Assembly: GCF_000422505.1 (NCBI RefSeq)
Contig: NZ_AULX01000025.1
Location: 1-64,000 of the forward strand
Source of the DNA: Paenibacillus pinihumi DSM 23905 = JCM 16419
Lineage (GTDB): Bacteria; Bacillota; Bacilli; Paenibacillales; Paenibacillaceae
Length of the DNA: 64,000 nucleotides
Direction: 5' to 3'
Part shown: positions 8,627-18,053 of the stretch, piece by piece
Position numbering within the stretch: position 1 is the stretch's first letter
Layout: each line of letters starts with the position of its first letter
Translations under genes and position numbers: made by a program
The notes under the pieces: model-generated
What the model saw: only the letters and a program-made list of their open reading frames with translations
Told to the model about the DNA's origin: nothing
The model's database searches: none

Positions 8627-9676
8627 TTAATCCCAATCGGACTTTTTACGTTTTATCCGAGCTGCTCGTTGAACAGGGGAGAATTTAGTGTGTTGATCAC
8701 GTATATTATCTTGATTCATCCTAACATACCGCTGCGTTGTCTCAATCCTGGAGTGTGCCACGATTTTACGTAAGGTGAACGGGTCGCCACCGTTCAATAG
8801 GTATGATGTGCAGAAGTAACTACGGAACTGGTGTGGGAATACGATCCCAGGGTCCACCCCTGCGATTTTGGCGTATTTCTTAAGTCTTTTACGGAAATTA
8901 TCCGCCTTTAGAGGTTCGCCGTAGTTTGATACGAATATATAAGCGGTGTCAAAGTATTGTTTTGTCTCATTGATTAGATTAACTAAGTTCCGTATGGTAT
9001 CCGCGGACAAGGGGACCCACCTTGGCTTGCGGTTCTTATTCATCGATGCGGGTAAGTATATACATCGGCCTTTCACGTCTAAGTACTCAGTCATTAATAG
9101 TAATAGCTCGTGAATACGAAAACCACCGTCTCCTAAAGTCATCATAAGTACTTTATCTCGATAACCGGCGTAAGTTTCCTCGTCTGGAGCTTTTAATAAT
9201 TGTAGGAAATTATCGTCAGTGTAGGTTGCCTTCTCTACCTCATCCTTCTTTGGCATCTTAATTCCTGACATTGGATTTGGTTCTAGGTAATTGTTAGCTG
9301 CCAGCCAGTTAAAAAGGGTTCGGAGAGTACTTAAGCGGCTAATCAATGTTTGTGTAGATAAGGTTTCCTCTGTTTTCTTACGGTCCTTAACCTCACTGTA
9401 CTTTTTCTTCGTAGACATATAGTTAATATACTTCCGTATTCTTTCCGGGGTTAATTCACTGGCAAGCATGTCCTCCCTCAGCCATTCCGTAAAGTATCCC
9501 CAATTGATTACATAATCCTCTAATGTTCGATCTCGTACCCTCTCAGCTTTCTTAGCTTCGTAGAAAATGGAAAATACTTCGGATAAAGTGTAGTCAATTT
9601 TCCGCCCGGCCGCGCTCCCTGCCCGGCTTTTTCCCCTTACGATAGATCGACCTTTACGCGGGTCATATCCGCTCAA
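8627..9676 (-). CDS. int: Phage tyrosine integrase
   Basis: TTG 9676 is preferred because AGGGGGG lies 8 bases upstream; an in-frame TTG at 9781 has no convincing ribosome site. The 349-residue product has an N-terminal SAM-like/core-binding region (TLSEVFSIFYEAKKAERVRD onward) and a C-terminal catalytic domain with the R (GGFRIHELLLL), H-x-x-R (FPHQFRSYF), H (VAHSRIETT) and nucleophile Y (QRYVRM). It catalyses site-specific integration and excision; the adjacent tRNA-Arg 3' end is the likely target. Confidence 0.93.
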   Translation of the reverse strand: MSGYDPRKGRSIVRGKSRAGSAAGRKIDYTLSEVFSIFYEAKKAERVRDRTLEDYVINWGYFTEWLREDMLASELTPERIRKYINYMSTKKKYSEVKDRKKTEETLSTQTLISRLSTLRTLFNWLAANNYLEPNPMSGIKMPKKDEVEKATYTDDNFLQLLKAPDEETYAGYRDKVLMMTLGDGGFRIHELLLLMTEYLDVKGRCIYLPASMNKNRKPRWVPLSADTIRNLVNLINETKQYFDTAYIFVSNYGEPLKADNFRKRLKKYAKIAGVDPGIVFPHQFRSYFCTSYLLNGGDPFTLRKIVAHSRIETTQRYVRMNQDNIRDQHTKFSPVQRAARIKRKKSDWD

Positions 9677-9835
9677 AACAAAAACCCCCCTACGAACAAA
9701 TTCGTGGGAATCTCGCCAAAATGATGTATTACGTTTCCGGGAATTTATGCCCCGAAACCGTTGGTCTATCCGTACACTCAACGAAAGGCCTAGCGACTCA
9801 TAAACGTTGATTTGACGGGCTTTATTTGCAAAAAG

Positions 9836-9909
9836 CGGCCACGAGATGACTCGAACATCCGACCTAACGTTTAGGAAACGTTTGCTCTATCCAACTGAGC
9901 TACGTGGCC
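9836..9909 (-). tRNA. tRNA-Arg (anticodon CCT)
   Basis: 74-nt cloverleaf: acceptor GGCCACG/CGTGGCC, D-arm GCTC...GAGC, anticodon stem AACGT/ACGTT with loop TTCCTAA (anticodon CCT, reads AGG), T-arm GGATG-TTCGAGT-CATCT, discriminator G. CCA is not encoded. The 3' end faces the integrase, so this gene probably contains the prophage attachment core. Confidence 0.95.
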
Positions 9910-10135
9910 ACGACACATATAGTATAACATAAAGCGTATTTAAGAGCTAAAATTATTTCATAATCCATTATGGGATAAAAAAATGAAATTGTTTAGAAAA
10001 CACGAATAAAATAGGTAAATATGCCCTATATACAGTGTCTGGCGGCACATGAATTTGATGTCTATATATAACATTTAAGTTCAATTACGACAACTACATG
10101 AATACCTAAATATGTACTTGAAAAAAGTTGAAAAA

Positions 10136-10221
10136 TATCGAATAATGTCGAGAAGTGGTTGAATTTAGTTGTAATTTGTCGACATAAATTTACAAAATAT
10201 TTATGTTATTAAAGATATAAT
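10136..10221 (+). promoter_or_regulatory. Promoter region with putative Spo0A (0A) boxes
   Basis: Three 0A-box-like sequences (consensus TGTCGAA): TATCGAA 10136-10142, TGTCGAG 10146-10152, TGTCGAC 10177-10183 in a TTTGTCGAC context. A TATAAT (10216-10221) follows, without a good -35. The gap 9910-10272 is AT-rich and shows nothing else. Confidence 0.5.
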
Positions 10222-10272
10222 AGATAGATTAACAAAGTATTTCGTACTGAAGCGACCTTATGGGGGCTTAAA

Positions 10273-11003
<731 letters not shown>

Positions 11004-11077
11004 TCAATTTCTTATGTTGAATTTCGTTCGACTTGTGCTACGAACAAATATTCTTGTTAACAGCTTGTGGGCATTTA

Positions 11078-11159
11078 TGTGGATAACTAAGAAATCATGC
11101 ACAGCATTGTTCACATATCAACAACTTTTCTGTGGAAAAGTTGAATAAAATGTGGATAA
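11078..11159. promoter_or_regulatory. Cluster of DnaA-box-like sites
   Basis: Two perfect TGTGGATAA (complement TTATCCACA) at 11078-11086 and 11151-11159 and one TGTGGAAAA at 11131-11139, all in the same orientation, in the tadA-rluF gap (10950-11334). A weaker TTGTTCACA is at 11107. No dnaA or dnaN gene is near. No other structure was seen in this gap. Confidence 0.6.
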
Positions 11160-11334
11160 CTAGGTTGATTTGTTTGTTTTATCTGAATTTTTAGATGTTA
11201 TAGGCGCAATTATGGTATGATCCAAGATATAGCCTGCTATCCATCATACTACGGAAATCTATACAAGGATAGCATCGAAACATCAGCCATTGAGCTTCCG
11301 TTAAGGAAGAGGCAGCCAAAGGGGCCATGTAAGA

Positions 11335-12036
11335 ATGAGAATTAACAAGTTTATTAGTGAAACCGGCTTTTGCTCGCGCCGTGAGGCAGACAAGCTAGTC
11401 GAGAGTGGCAGAGTCACGATTAACGGTGTCCAAGCAGAACTGGGAAGCCAAGCGGATCATACAGATGATGTGCGGGTGGACGGCAAGCAGATTGGCGAAC
11501 ACAAAAAGCATGTGTACATTGCTCTGAACAAGCCTGTAGGGATTACAAGCACGACAGAATCGCATATAAAGGAAAATATCGTCGATTTTGTAAGGCATAA
11601 GGAGCGGATTTTCCCTATCGGGCGGCTGGATAAAGACTCGGAAGGGCTGATTATCCTGACCAATGACGGGGATATCGTCAATCGCATTTTGCGGGCCGAG
11701 GGCAAGCATGACAAGGAATATATTGTGACAGTTGATAAGCCTGTAACTCCCGCTTTTGTCAAAGCGATGAGCGAGGGCGTTAAAATATTGGGCAGCATGA
11801 CGCTGCCATGCCAGGTAACCCGCATGTCTGAGCGGACCTTCCGAATCGTTCTAAATGAAGGAAAAAACCGGCAAATCCGGCGAATGTGCTCATCGTTTGG
11901 CTATCAGGTGCGGAAGTTGAAGCGGGTGCGGATTATGAATATTGAACTGGGACAGCTCCCGACAGGCCAATGGCGTGATTTAACGGCAAATGAACTTGAC
12001 GTTATGTTTCAAACGCTGCAGTATCGTCCGCAATAA
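11335..12036 (+). CDS. rluF: 23S rRNA pseudouridine synthase, RluF/RsuA family
   Basis: 233 residues. N-terminal S4 RNA-binding domain (MRINKFISETGFCSRREADK...), then the RsuA-type catalytic domain with GRLDKDSEGLIILTNDGD (catalytic Asp in GRLD) and NEGKNRQIRRMC. The KDSEGLIILTNDGDIVN wording and length fit RluF (23S U2604) better than RsuA or RluB. Monocistronic, closed by a strong terminator. Confidence 0.9.
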   Translation: MRINKFISETGFCSRREADKLVESGRVTINGVQAELGSQADHTDDVRVDGKQIGEHKKHVYIALNKPVGITSTTESHIKENIVDFVRHKERIFPIGRLDKDSEGLIILTNDGDIVNRILRAEGKHDKEYIVTVDKPVTPAFVKAMSEGVKILGSMTLPCQVTRMSERTFRIVLNEGKNRQIRRMCSSFGYQVRKLKRVRIMNIELGQLPTGQWRDLTANELDVMFQTLQYRPQ

Positions 12037-12074
12037 GCAACCAGCTGTATGTTGGCCTATAACCAGCAGCAAAA

Positions 12075-12112
12075 GAACACCCCCGAAGTCCTTGCTGGCT
12101 TCGGGGGTGTTC
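12075..12112 (+). terminator. Terminator of rluF
   Basis: Perfect 14-bp stem GAACACCCCCGAAG / CTTCGGGGGTGTTC with a 10-base loop. Confidence 0.85.
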
Positions 12113-12180
12113 GGCGTTTTGAAACAGGATAAAACTAGAAGACAGGTTAAACTTGAGAGGTGGATATTCTAACAACGGGC

Positions 12181-12217
12181 AAAAAAAAGCAGCCGTTGAT
12201 TGGGTATAACGACTGCT
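12181..12217 (-). terminator. Terminator of motAB
   Basis: On the minus strand AGCAGTCGTT / AACGGCTGCT stem followed by eight T, 27 bases after the motB stop. Confidence 0.85.
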
Positions 12218-12223
12218 CATAAG

Positions 12224-12232
12224 TTATGCACA
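12224..12232 (+). promoter_or_regulatory. Isolated DnaA-box-like site
   Basis: TTATGCACA matches TTATNCACA. It stands alone between the motB terminator and motB stop and may be chance. Confidence 0.25.
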
Positions 12233-12243
12233 TGTTAATAACT

Positions 12244-13053
12244 TTACGGGTTCTGAACGGAGATATTGTCCGCATTATCCACATTGACATAATTCCGCAT
12301 GATCGATACTTCAACCCGGCGGTTCTTCGCGCGGCCTTCCGCTGTAGCATTGGTATCGACCGGCTGGTACTCGCCATATGCGATGCCGCTGAACCGCTGA
12401 CGGTCGATATTCGGATTCACAAGTAATATATTCATGAACCGGATAGCGCGCTTGGAGCTGAGCTCCCAGTTAGACTCAAATTCTGTATTGGAGATGGGTT
12501 GATTATCCGTATGTCCGGCAACAATGATATTATAATCGGGATATTGCTGGAGCATATTGGCGATCGCTACTGCAAGCTTGCGTGATTCAGGCTTGACCGC
12601 CGCACTGCCTGACGAGAACAGTGCATTGTCGCTAATGGTAATCATCAGTTGTGTCTGATTCAGCTTCGTCTCCAGATCGGTGGTCAGGCCGTTCTTATCG
12701 ATGTACTGGTCGAGCTGCTTTTTCAGCTGTTCCAGGTCTTCCTGCTCCTTCTTGACCAACTGCTCACGGGTCATATCCTTCTGGCTGCCGTCCTTCATGT
12801 TCCGGGTCTTGTTCTGGTTGGTCATCTGCTGGCCGGTCGTAATCATGGAAGAGCCTTCCATAACGCCATTGCCGTTATTAAAAGCGATACTGAAGGCCTG
12901 GCTCATTTCTTCGAATTTTTTGGCATCTGTGGAGCTTGCGGCATAGAGTACGATAAACAGTGCAAGCAGCAATGTCATCAAGTCCGAATACGGAATCAGC
13001 CAAGACTCGTCCATATGCTCATCATGATCATGATGCTTGCGTTTTTTACTCAA
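12244..13053 (-). CDS. motB: Flagellar stator protein MotB
   Basis: Start set at TTG 13053, which overlaps the motA stop (TTGAGTAA) and has GGAAGGTGG upstream; longer in-frame versions read into motA. 269 residues: basic cytoplasmic tail, one transmembrane helix with the proton-binding Asp24 (PYSDLMTLLLALFIVLY), periplasm-side plug/linker rich in K, E and Q, and a C-terminal OmpA-like peptidoglycan-binding domain (VAGHTDNQPISNTEFESNW, KNRRVEVSI). With MotA it forms the proton-driven stator. Confidence 0.95.
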   Translation of the reverse strand: MSKKRKHHDHDEHMDESWLIPYSDLMTLLLALFIVLYAASSTDAKKFEEMSQAFSIAFNNGNGVMEGSSMITTGQQMTNQNKTRNMKDGSQKDMTREQLVKKEQEDLEQLKKQLDQYIDKNGLTTDLETKLNQTQLMITISDNALFSSGSAAVKPESRKLAVAIANMLQQYPDYNIIVAGHTDNQPISNTEFESNWELSSKRAIRFMNILLVNPNIDRQRFSGIAYGEYQPVDTNATAEGRAKNRRVEVSIMRNYVNVDNADNISVQNP

Positions 13054-13837
13054 CCGACCCACCTTCCTTCTCAGCCAGCTTCGCCCGCTCAGTAGGTGTG
13101 AGGTATACAGATAACTTTTGGTTGATTGCAATCGTCGAAACGCCGGATTGAATGGAGAGCAGACCTTCAACCATCATGAGTTTGATCTCCATTTCGCGCT
13201 TGGACAGACGCTTAAGCTTATTGGCAATTGGGTGCCAGAGTACATATCCTGTAAAAATACCAAGCAGTGTGGCCACGAACGCCGCTGCGATCGCCTGTGC
13301 CAGCTTGTTCATATCGGACAGTTCGCCCAAGGCTGCAATCAGACCGATAACCGCTCCGAGTACCCCGAGTGTAGGTGCATAGGTTCCAGCCTGGGTGAAG
13401 ATGAGTGCGCCGGCTTTGTGCCGCTCTTCAGTTGCCGAGATATCTTCCAGCAGCACATCCCGCACGAAATCCTGGTCGTTGCCGTCGATGATCATCCGCA
13501 TGCCGGTCTTCAGGAAAGGATCTGTGATCTCTTCAACCTTGGTCTCCAGAGCCAGCAGACCTTCACGGCGAGTGATTGTTGCCCATTCCATAAACAGGCG
13601 GATCAGTTCATTGCGGGAAATCAGCTGCGGGTTGACGAAAATCATTTTGATCAGCGTAGGGAACTTGGCAATCTCGGACATTGGAAATCCGATAAACAGG
13701 GAGGCCGCTGTCCCGACAATAATGATGGTGAATGCGGCAGGGTTGACCAGGCTTGCAAGCGGTGCGTGCTTGAGAAGCATACCGAGCAAAACAGCAACCA
13801 GTCCGAGTATAATACCTATAACCGTTGATTTTTCCAT
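13046..13837 (-). CDS. motA: Flagellar stator protein MotA
   Basis: 263 residues, four transmembrane helices (about 5-22, 34-51, 150-172, 183-203). Cytoplasmic loop residues that contact FliG (TRREGLLALE) and the conserved proline of helix 3 (GTYAPTLGVLGAVIGL) are present. First gene of the motAB operon, 8-bp overlap with motB. An antisense ORF over this gene is a shadow. Confidence 0.95.
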   Translation of the reverse strand: MEKSTVIGIILGLVAVLLGMLLKHAPLASLVNPAAFTIIIVGTAASLFIGFPMSEIAKFPTLIKMIFVNPQLISRNELIRLFMEWATITRREGLLALETKVEEITDPFLKTGMRMIIDGNDQDFVRDVLLEDISATEERHKAGALIFTQAGTYAPTLGVLGAVIGLIAALGELSDMNKLAQAIAAAFVATLLGIFTGYVLWHPIANKLKRLSKREMEIKLMMVEGLLSIQSGVSTIAINQKLSVYLTPTERAKLAEKEGGSVE

Positions 13838-14205
13838 GTGACACCCCGTCTAAATAATTAGGTATAAGCCAAGAGCAGCACAATGAGTTAAAATAGAGGC
13901 AGGAAGCCAGTAAAAACTCCGGCTCATGCTGTCCTGGCTAAAAGATCCGACCCTTCCCTGGGGAAGGATACTATGTACTTCATTACATGACAACGTGCAG
14001 CTTCTGCTGCGTGTGAAACTATGGCGACACTCTGATATATTTATATATCGACAAATCTCGCGATTACATTAGAGTAAAATGTAGAGCAAATGCGAATGAA
14101 AGCGAAAAATAAGGCGTCATTCTGCAGAATATTCCTTTCTATTTTTTTATAAGAGGCAGCTGAACTACCAGTATGAATCCTAAATTTGAGGAAAGAGGTA
14201 TGGAT
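13838..14205. other. Intergenic region between divergent motA and 14206 gene
   Basis: About 370 bases, presumably with the motA promoter (minus) and the promoter of the small downstream gene. Several short hairpins (for example CCTTCCCTGGGGAAGG around 13951) are present. I checked for a c-di-GMP riboswitch and did not find its core sequences. No gene seen. Confidence 0.4.
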
Positions 14206-14499
14206 ATGGGTGTACGGCATGGACGTGAATACCAGGAGATTTTGAGTGATTTGACAGAGGCGCTGGGGGCCATCAACAACAGCTATGAATTTTTTGAAAT
14301 GACGAATGAGGAATGGGCGGAGCTGGGTACACCGGAGCGCGGCGAGGTCATTGAAGCGTTGGCGGATGATGTGTTTTATGGACTTGGCGTGGATCCTGTT
14401 ATTACGGTAGGGGAAGGCACGGTCACCTATCATCCGAAGTTTCATATTATTGAAGTCGCCGTAGACGGCAAGGAAATTCGGATTGTTCGTTTGACCTAA
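14206..14499 (+). CDS. Conserved hypothetical small acidic protein
   Basis: ATG 14206 has GAGG at 6 bases; ATG 14200 and 14173 are other in-frame starts. 97 residues, soluble, acidic, with a helical first half (YQEILSDLTEALGAINNSYEFF) and a strand-rich second half (TVTYHPKFHIIEVAVDGKEIRIVRL). Not recognised. Followed by a terminator shared with the convergent acetyltransferase. Confidence 0.7.
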   Translation: MGVRHGREYQEILSDLTEALGAINNSYEFFEMTNEEWAELGTPERGEVIEALADDVFYGLGVDPVITVGEGTVTYHPKFHIIEVAVDGKEIRIVRLT

Positions 14500-14518
14500 G
14501 CTTTAGGGCTTGTCAGGG

Positions 14519-14574
14519 AAAAACCAATGCTGCTGTTTCGTCCCTGTGAGGGGTGTGCAGCGGCATTGGTTTTT
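14519..14574. terminator. Bidirectional terminator
   Basis: AAAAACCAATGC ... GCATTGGTTTTT perfect outer stem with TGCTG/CAGCG extension, between convergent genes. Confidence 0.85.
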
Positions 14575-14578
14575 GATA

Positions 14579-15082
14579 TTATTCCCCGTCGTTCAGCACC
14601 ATGCAGTGTATGTCCTGCCATTCTGAACCAACCTTGAGCGGATACGTATCTGTAATGTGGAACCCGGCTTTTTCGTACGCTTTAATAGCACGCACATTCC
14701 ATGCCGGCACTTCCAAATCAATTTCTTGACCGGGAGCGCGGCGGCGGGCTTCGAGCGCAAGCCTATGTATTAATGAAGCGCCCAGTCCCAAGCCGCAGAG
14801 ATCAGGACGCAGTCCGATCCCAAGCCGCAGCACACCAGATAGCGGAAATAGCTGGGCAAAACCGCACAGAATATGATGTTGATCTACAATAGCCAGATAT
14901 TGCCCGTCCCGTACGACGGGATCGCCAAGGTCCATTTCAGCAGCTTCCTGATGCGCCCAGGATGCCCGTTCGAAAACATCGTAGGGAGGAGGATAGCGCC
15001 AGGAACAGATTTCTTGGGCGTGGGCTTTGGTTAAAGAATGAAATTCCAGTTGTTCTCTCCGGAATGGGTGTTGGTGTCCCAT
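14579..15082 (-). CDS. GNAT-family N-acetyltransferase
   Basis: 167 residues, ATG with AAGGAGG 8 bases upstream. Acetyl-CoA-binding motif A is visible as GLRPDLCGLGLGASLIHR (~residues 91-108), followed by LEVPAWNVRAIKAYEKAGF, the usual beta-5/alpha-4 stretch of RimI-like enzymes. Substrate unknown. Divergent from the MFS transporter at 15199; a shared promoter region lies between 15083 and 15198. Confidence 0.85.
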   Translation of the reverse strand: MGHQHPFRREQLEFHSLTKAHAQEICSWRYPPPYDVFERASWAHQEAAEMDLGDPVVRDGQYLAIVDQHHILCGFAQLFPLSGVLRLGIGLRPDLCGLGLGASLIHRLALEARRRAPGQEIDLEVPAWNVRAIKAYEKAGFHITDTYPLKVGSEWQDIHCMVLNDGE

Positions 15083-15198
15083 CTGATACCTCCTTGATGT
15101 ATCCCAAATTAATTATACCAAACCAGGGCTGCCATGCTATCATAGGTAAGTGTTGCGGGTTACATATATTTTTCCAAGATTTTAAAAGGAGTTGCATC

Positions 15199-16413
15199 AT
15201 GAGGAAGCTTATCTGGATGGGCTGCCTGTCCTATTTGGTCATTGGCATGGCACATGTAGTGGCAGGTGCCATTTTGGAGCCGCTGATCGCCAGCTACGGG
15301 CTGGATTACCGGTCAGGCGGACAGTTTATTATGAACCAATTTCTCGGATTTCTCGGTGGGGTGCTGATTACGCCGTGGCTGTCCGGGAGAATTGGACGGC
15401 GGAATACTCTGCTGGTTGCGCTCGGAAGTCTGACGCTGGCAGAAGGGCTGTACAGTTTGTTCCTCCCATGGGGCTGGATGCTGACCATTGCGCCGGTCGC
15501 CGGCCTTGGCTTTGGAATGACGGAGGCGATCATCGGGGTGATGATCATTGAATATGTGGAGGAGAAGAAGGCCACTGCCATGACCTTCATTGAGACGTTC
15601 TTCGGTGTAGGCGCGCTGGTGATGCCGGTGATTGCCGCATTGCTGATAAAGAACAGCAATTGGGAGCTGTCGTTCCCGATTGTGGCGGCAATGTCTGCGA
15701 TCACGATGCTGCTCTGGCTAACGATGTCCTTTGGCCGTGTCGACGAACTGATGGCACGCAAACCACAGGCGAAGCAGGGGGAGGCCAAGCAGCCGCCCCG
15801 GGTTCGCTATCCTGCGGGAAGCATGCCGATTCTCATACTCGGGGTACTGTTCTTCATGCTGTATGTAGGGATGGAGATGAGCTTCTCCAATTATCTGCCT
15901 TCCATTATGATCGAGCGGCTGGGACTTAACGAAGCGGAAGCCGCATCAACGATCAGCATGTTTTGGGGGCTGATGGTTGTAGGGCGTCTCTTTGCCGGAA
16001 GAGTGGCGGACCGAAGCGGGTATGCAAGGTTTCTGGTCACAACAACAGGAATGGGCATGCTGTGCCTGATTACGCTTAGCCTTGTCTGGCAGGCCAGCCT
16101 TAGCCTCATCATTATCGGCTTAAGCGGTCTCGTATGGGCCGGCGTGTTCGCTATCGGCCTTGTCTACGTGAACCATCTGCTGCCCGGCTATACGGAACGC
16201 ACAACAAGTCTGCTGGTCGCCTTCGGCGGACTGGGCGGAGCCTTGTTCCCGAAGCTGACAGGCTGGCTGATGGACCGCTATAATGCAAGCTGGACACTCG
16301 CAATGCTGGCTGCGATGACCGTCGTCATGCTGATCATTATGATTGTGCTGGCGGTGTTGGACCGGGCAAGGCTGAATGGGGACAAAGCTCGGACATTAAC
16401 GGCGGGAAAATAG
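15199..16413 (+). CDS. MFS transporter
   Basis: ATG 15199 is preceded by AAAAGGAG at 7 bases; the open frame extends further upstream but without a ribosome site. 404 residues with 12 predicted transmembrane helices. The loop 2-3 motif appears as GRIGRRNTLLV (~60-70) and its C-half repeat as GRLFAGRVADRSGYARF. It resembles FucP/YfkF-type or glucose/mannose:H+ symporter-like MFS members, but no substrate can be named. Confidence 0.88.
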   Translation: MRKLIWMGCLSYLVIGMAHVVAGAILEPLIASYGLDYRSGGQFIMNQFLGFLGGVLITPWLSGRIGRRNTLLVALGSLTLAEGLYSLFLPWGWMLTIAPVAGLGFGMTEAIIGVMIIEYVEEKKATAMTFIETFFGVGALVMPVIAALLIKNSNWELSFPIVAAMSAITMLLWLTMSFGRVDELMARKPQAKQGEAKQPPRVRYPAGSMPILILGVLFFMLYVGMEMSFSNYLPSIMIERLGLNEAEAASTISMFWGLMVVGRLFAGRVADRSGYARFLVTTTGMGMLCLITLSLVWQASLSLIIIGLSGLVWAGVFAIGLVYVNHLLPGYTERTTSLLVAFGGLGGALFPKLTGWLMDRYNASWTLAMLAAMTVVMLIIMIVLAVLDRARLNGDKARTLTAGK

Positions 16414-16515
16414 AAGCGCCAATGCCTGATAGCTTTCAGTTGCAGCCTCTAAAGCGGCAACTAAGCCTATTGGACTGCCGGGTATGGTCATGAGTTTTGC
16501 CTGGAAAGTGACAAG

Positions 16516-16558
16516 GAGAGGGTGCGTAAGGCATGACTTACGGTTCCCTCTCTTTTTT
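16516..16558 (+). terminator. Terminator of the MFS gene
   Basis: GAGAGGG/CCCTCTC with inner CGTAAG/CTTACG stem, followed by six T. Confidence 0.85.
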
Positions 16559-16669
16559 ATAGAATGAGAACCGGAATGAGCAGGGTATGGAGTAACGTTG
16601 CAGGCTGCAGATTTGTTATAATGATGATATGGATTATAGAAGACCGAATTTTTGGGAGGCTTAATTATT

Positions 16670-17506
16670 ATGAAATCCGTCGTTTCGATAAAATGGCTGC
16701 TGGCCAGAATGTATGAATCGGATGTCGTCATTGTCGACTGCCGTTTCGCCTTGGGACAGCCCGATGCTGGCCGCAAAGCTTACGAGGAATCGCATATTCC
16801 GGGTGCAATTTATCTGGATTTGGAGGCGGATCTGTCTGCTCCGCTTGATGAGCACGGGGGACGTCATCCGCTGCCTGATCCCGCGGGGCTGGCTCACCGG
16901 CTGGCAAAAGCGGGAATCAGCAATAGCAGCCGGATCATTGCTTATGACAGCCAAGGCGGCATGGTGGCTTCCAGGCTGTGGTGGCAGTTGCGCTACCTTG
17001 GGCATGAGCAGGCATATGTATTGGATGGCGGATATGAGGCTTGGCAGGCGGCTGGATTTCCGTTGACGAATGAGCAGCGGGTAATAATCCCGGGAACCTT
17101 CTATGCAGTGGTGCAGCATGACATGCTTGCTGAAGTGTACGATGTGCAGGATAGATTGGGCTTAGCCTCTACGAGGCTGATTGATTCCCGCGAAGCGGCC
17201 AGATACCGCGGCGAGGTTGAGCCAATTGACAAGGCAGCCGGGCATATCCCGGGTGCCGTGAACCGCTTCTGGAAGGACAGCCTGAATGAGCATGGCCTGT
17301 TTAAGGACGAAGCCACGCAAAAAGAACGATTCGCTGATCTGGCAGATGCCGAAGAAATTATTGTGTACTGCGGCTCCGGTGTGTCGGCCTGCCCGAATGT
17401 ACTGGCGCTGTATGAAGCGGGATTTGATAATGTGAGATTGTATTTGGGAAGCTGGAGTGATTGGATTTCTTATAAAGAGAATCCGGTTGCAGTTGGGGAA
17501 GAGTAA
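16670..17506 (+). CDS. Thiosulfate / 3-mercaptopyruvate sulfurtransferase
   Basis: ATG 16670 preceded by GGGAGG; 278 residues, a two-domain rhodanese. The N-terminal domain is inactive (DCRFALGQPDAGRKAYEESH at the domain start) and the C-terminal domain has DSREAARYRG and the active-site loop CGSGVSA (Cys near residue 237). CGSG-type loops occur in 3-mercaptopyruvate sulfurtransferases, CRxGx[RT] in classic rhodaneses. It moves sulfane sulfur to thiophiles in the cytoplasm. Its last 20 codons and terminator are duplicated 3.2 kb downstream. Confidence 0.92.
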   Translation: MKSVVSIKWLLARMYESDVVIVDCRFALGQPDAGRKAYEESHIPGAIYLDLEADLSAPLDEHGGRHPLPDPAGLAHRLAKAGISNSSRIIAYDSQGGMVASRLWWQLRYLGHEQAYVLDGGYEAWQAAGFPLTNEQRVIIPGTFYAVVQHDMLAEVYDVQDRLGLASTRLIDSREAARYRGEVEPIDKAAGHIPGAVNRFWKDSLNEHGLFKDEATQKERFADLADAEEIIVYCGSGVSACPNVLALYEAGFDNVRLYLGSWSDWISYKENPVAVGEE

Positions 17507-17690
17507 AAGGCTTAACCAGATATACAGGTTGTAGTTTGGAGTACATCGCTCATGTGGCGATGTACTTTTTTGTGCTGGGCTGAGTAGTGTCTAAGTCAAC
17601 AGGGAGTCAACGCTCGCTCGCTGAAAACATTTTCTCTGAGTCTCGAAGTCCTGCCGTGGGAGGGTCATGACAAGACTACACGATGTATTC
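17447..17690 (+). repeat. Diverged direct repeat, copy A (244 bp)
   Basis: Covers the last 20 codons of the sulfurtransferase gene, its terminator and ~120 bases beyond, ending in a shared ACTACACGATGTATTC. Copy B is at 20665-20908. Both copies span 244 bases and match at roughly four of five positions by eye. Confidence 0.85.
17540..17566 (+). terminator. Terminator of the sulfurtransferase gene
   Basis: AGTACATCGC / GCGATGTACT perfect 10-bp stem followed by six T. Confidence 0.9.
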
Positions 17691-18053
17691 AATTCACCTA
17701 CCCTCGCTTACCTAAGCATAAATACAACGTCCTCTAGGAACGGTAGTTGAAGCGATGCATTCCCTTGGTGCATTCATATGGCTATTTTGAAAATCAACAA
17801 GTATCCGGGATGATCAACAACGAGTAAACAAAGCTTTTTCGAGATTAGATGTTGTCTGCTAGTAAATATTAAGCTTCTGAGCTGTTTGTTAATATACTCC
17901 ATAAGTGTGAGCAGCTGTCCTCAGTTATGGCAACTGATGCACTAGAAAGATAACCATAATGTTGATCTGGAGATATCACCTTCTGATTACAATTATACAT
18001 GTTATCGTTAGCAATTCTTTTCAAGATGTGAGGCGATAGTTACTAATATTGAC
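17691..18053. other. Gene-free stretch inside the cassette left side
   Basis: About 360 AT-rich bases between repeat copy A and the MerR promoter. No intact ORF, no convincing insertion-sequence end and no tRNA or riboswitch fold were recognised. Confidence 0.4.

Larger units (their letters stand above)
1..9835. mobile_element. Prophage right arm (siphovirus-like), ends at tRNA-Arg
   Basis: Tail, lysis and integrase genes follow each other in the order usual for temperate siphoviruses of Firmicutes, and the integrase lies immediately beside a tRNA gene whose 3' end points to it. The genes left of the tRNA are phage-like and those right of it are housekeeping, so the right junction is placed at the tRNA 3' end. 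The left end (head, packaging, repressor genes) is outside the window. The second attachment-site copy is therefore not visible and the exact core cannot be fixed. Confidence 0.9.

Noticed and set aside
9677-9781. Longer integrase start at TTG 9781
   Set aside because: No Shine-Dalgarno sequence there, whereas TTG 9676 has AGGGGGG at 8 bases and gives the usual integrase length.
9780-9835. Second attachment-site copy
   Set aside because: Only one copy of the tRNA 3' sequence is in the window; the other prophage end is outside it.
13118-13828. 236-codon plus-strand frame
   Set aside because: Lies entirely antisense to motA, which has full family motifs; composition (many C, H, N) is typical of a shadow frame.
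13860-14040. Possible c-di-GMP riboswitch upstream of motA
   Set aside because: The conserved core sequences of c-di-GMP-I and -II aptamers are not present on either strand; only unrelated short hairpins.
17691-18053. Possible insertion-sequence remnant beside the MerR cassette
   Set aside because: No transposase motif in any frame and no matching terminal inverted repeats around the cassette.
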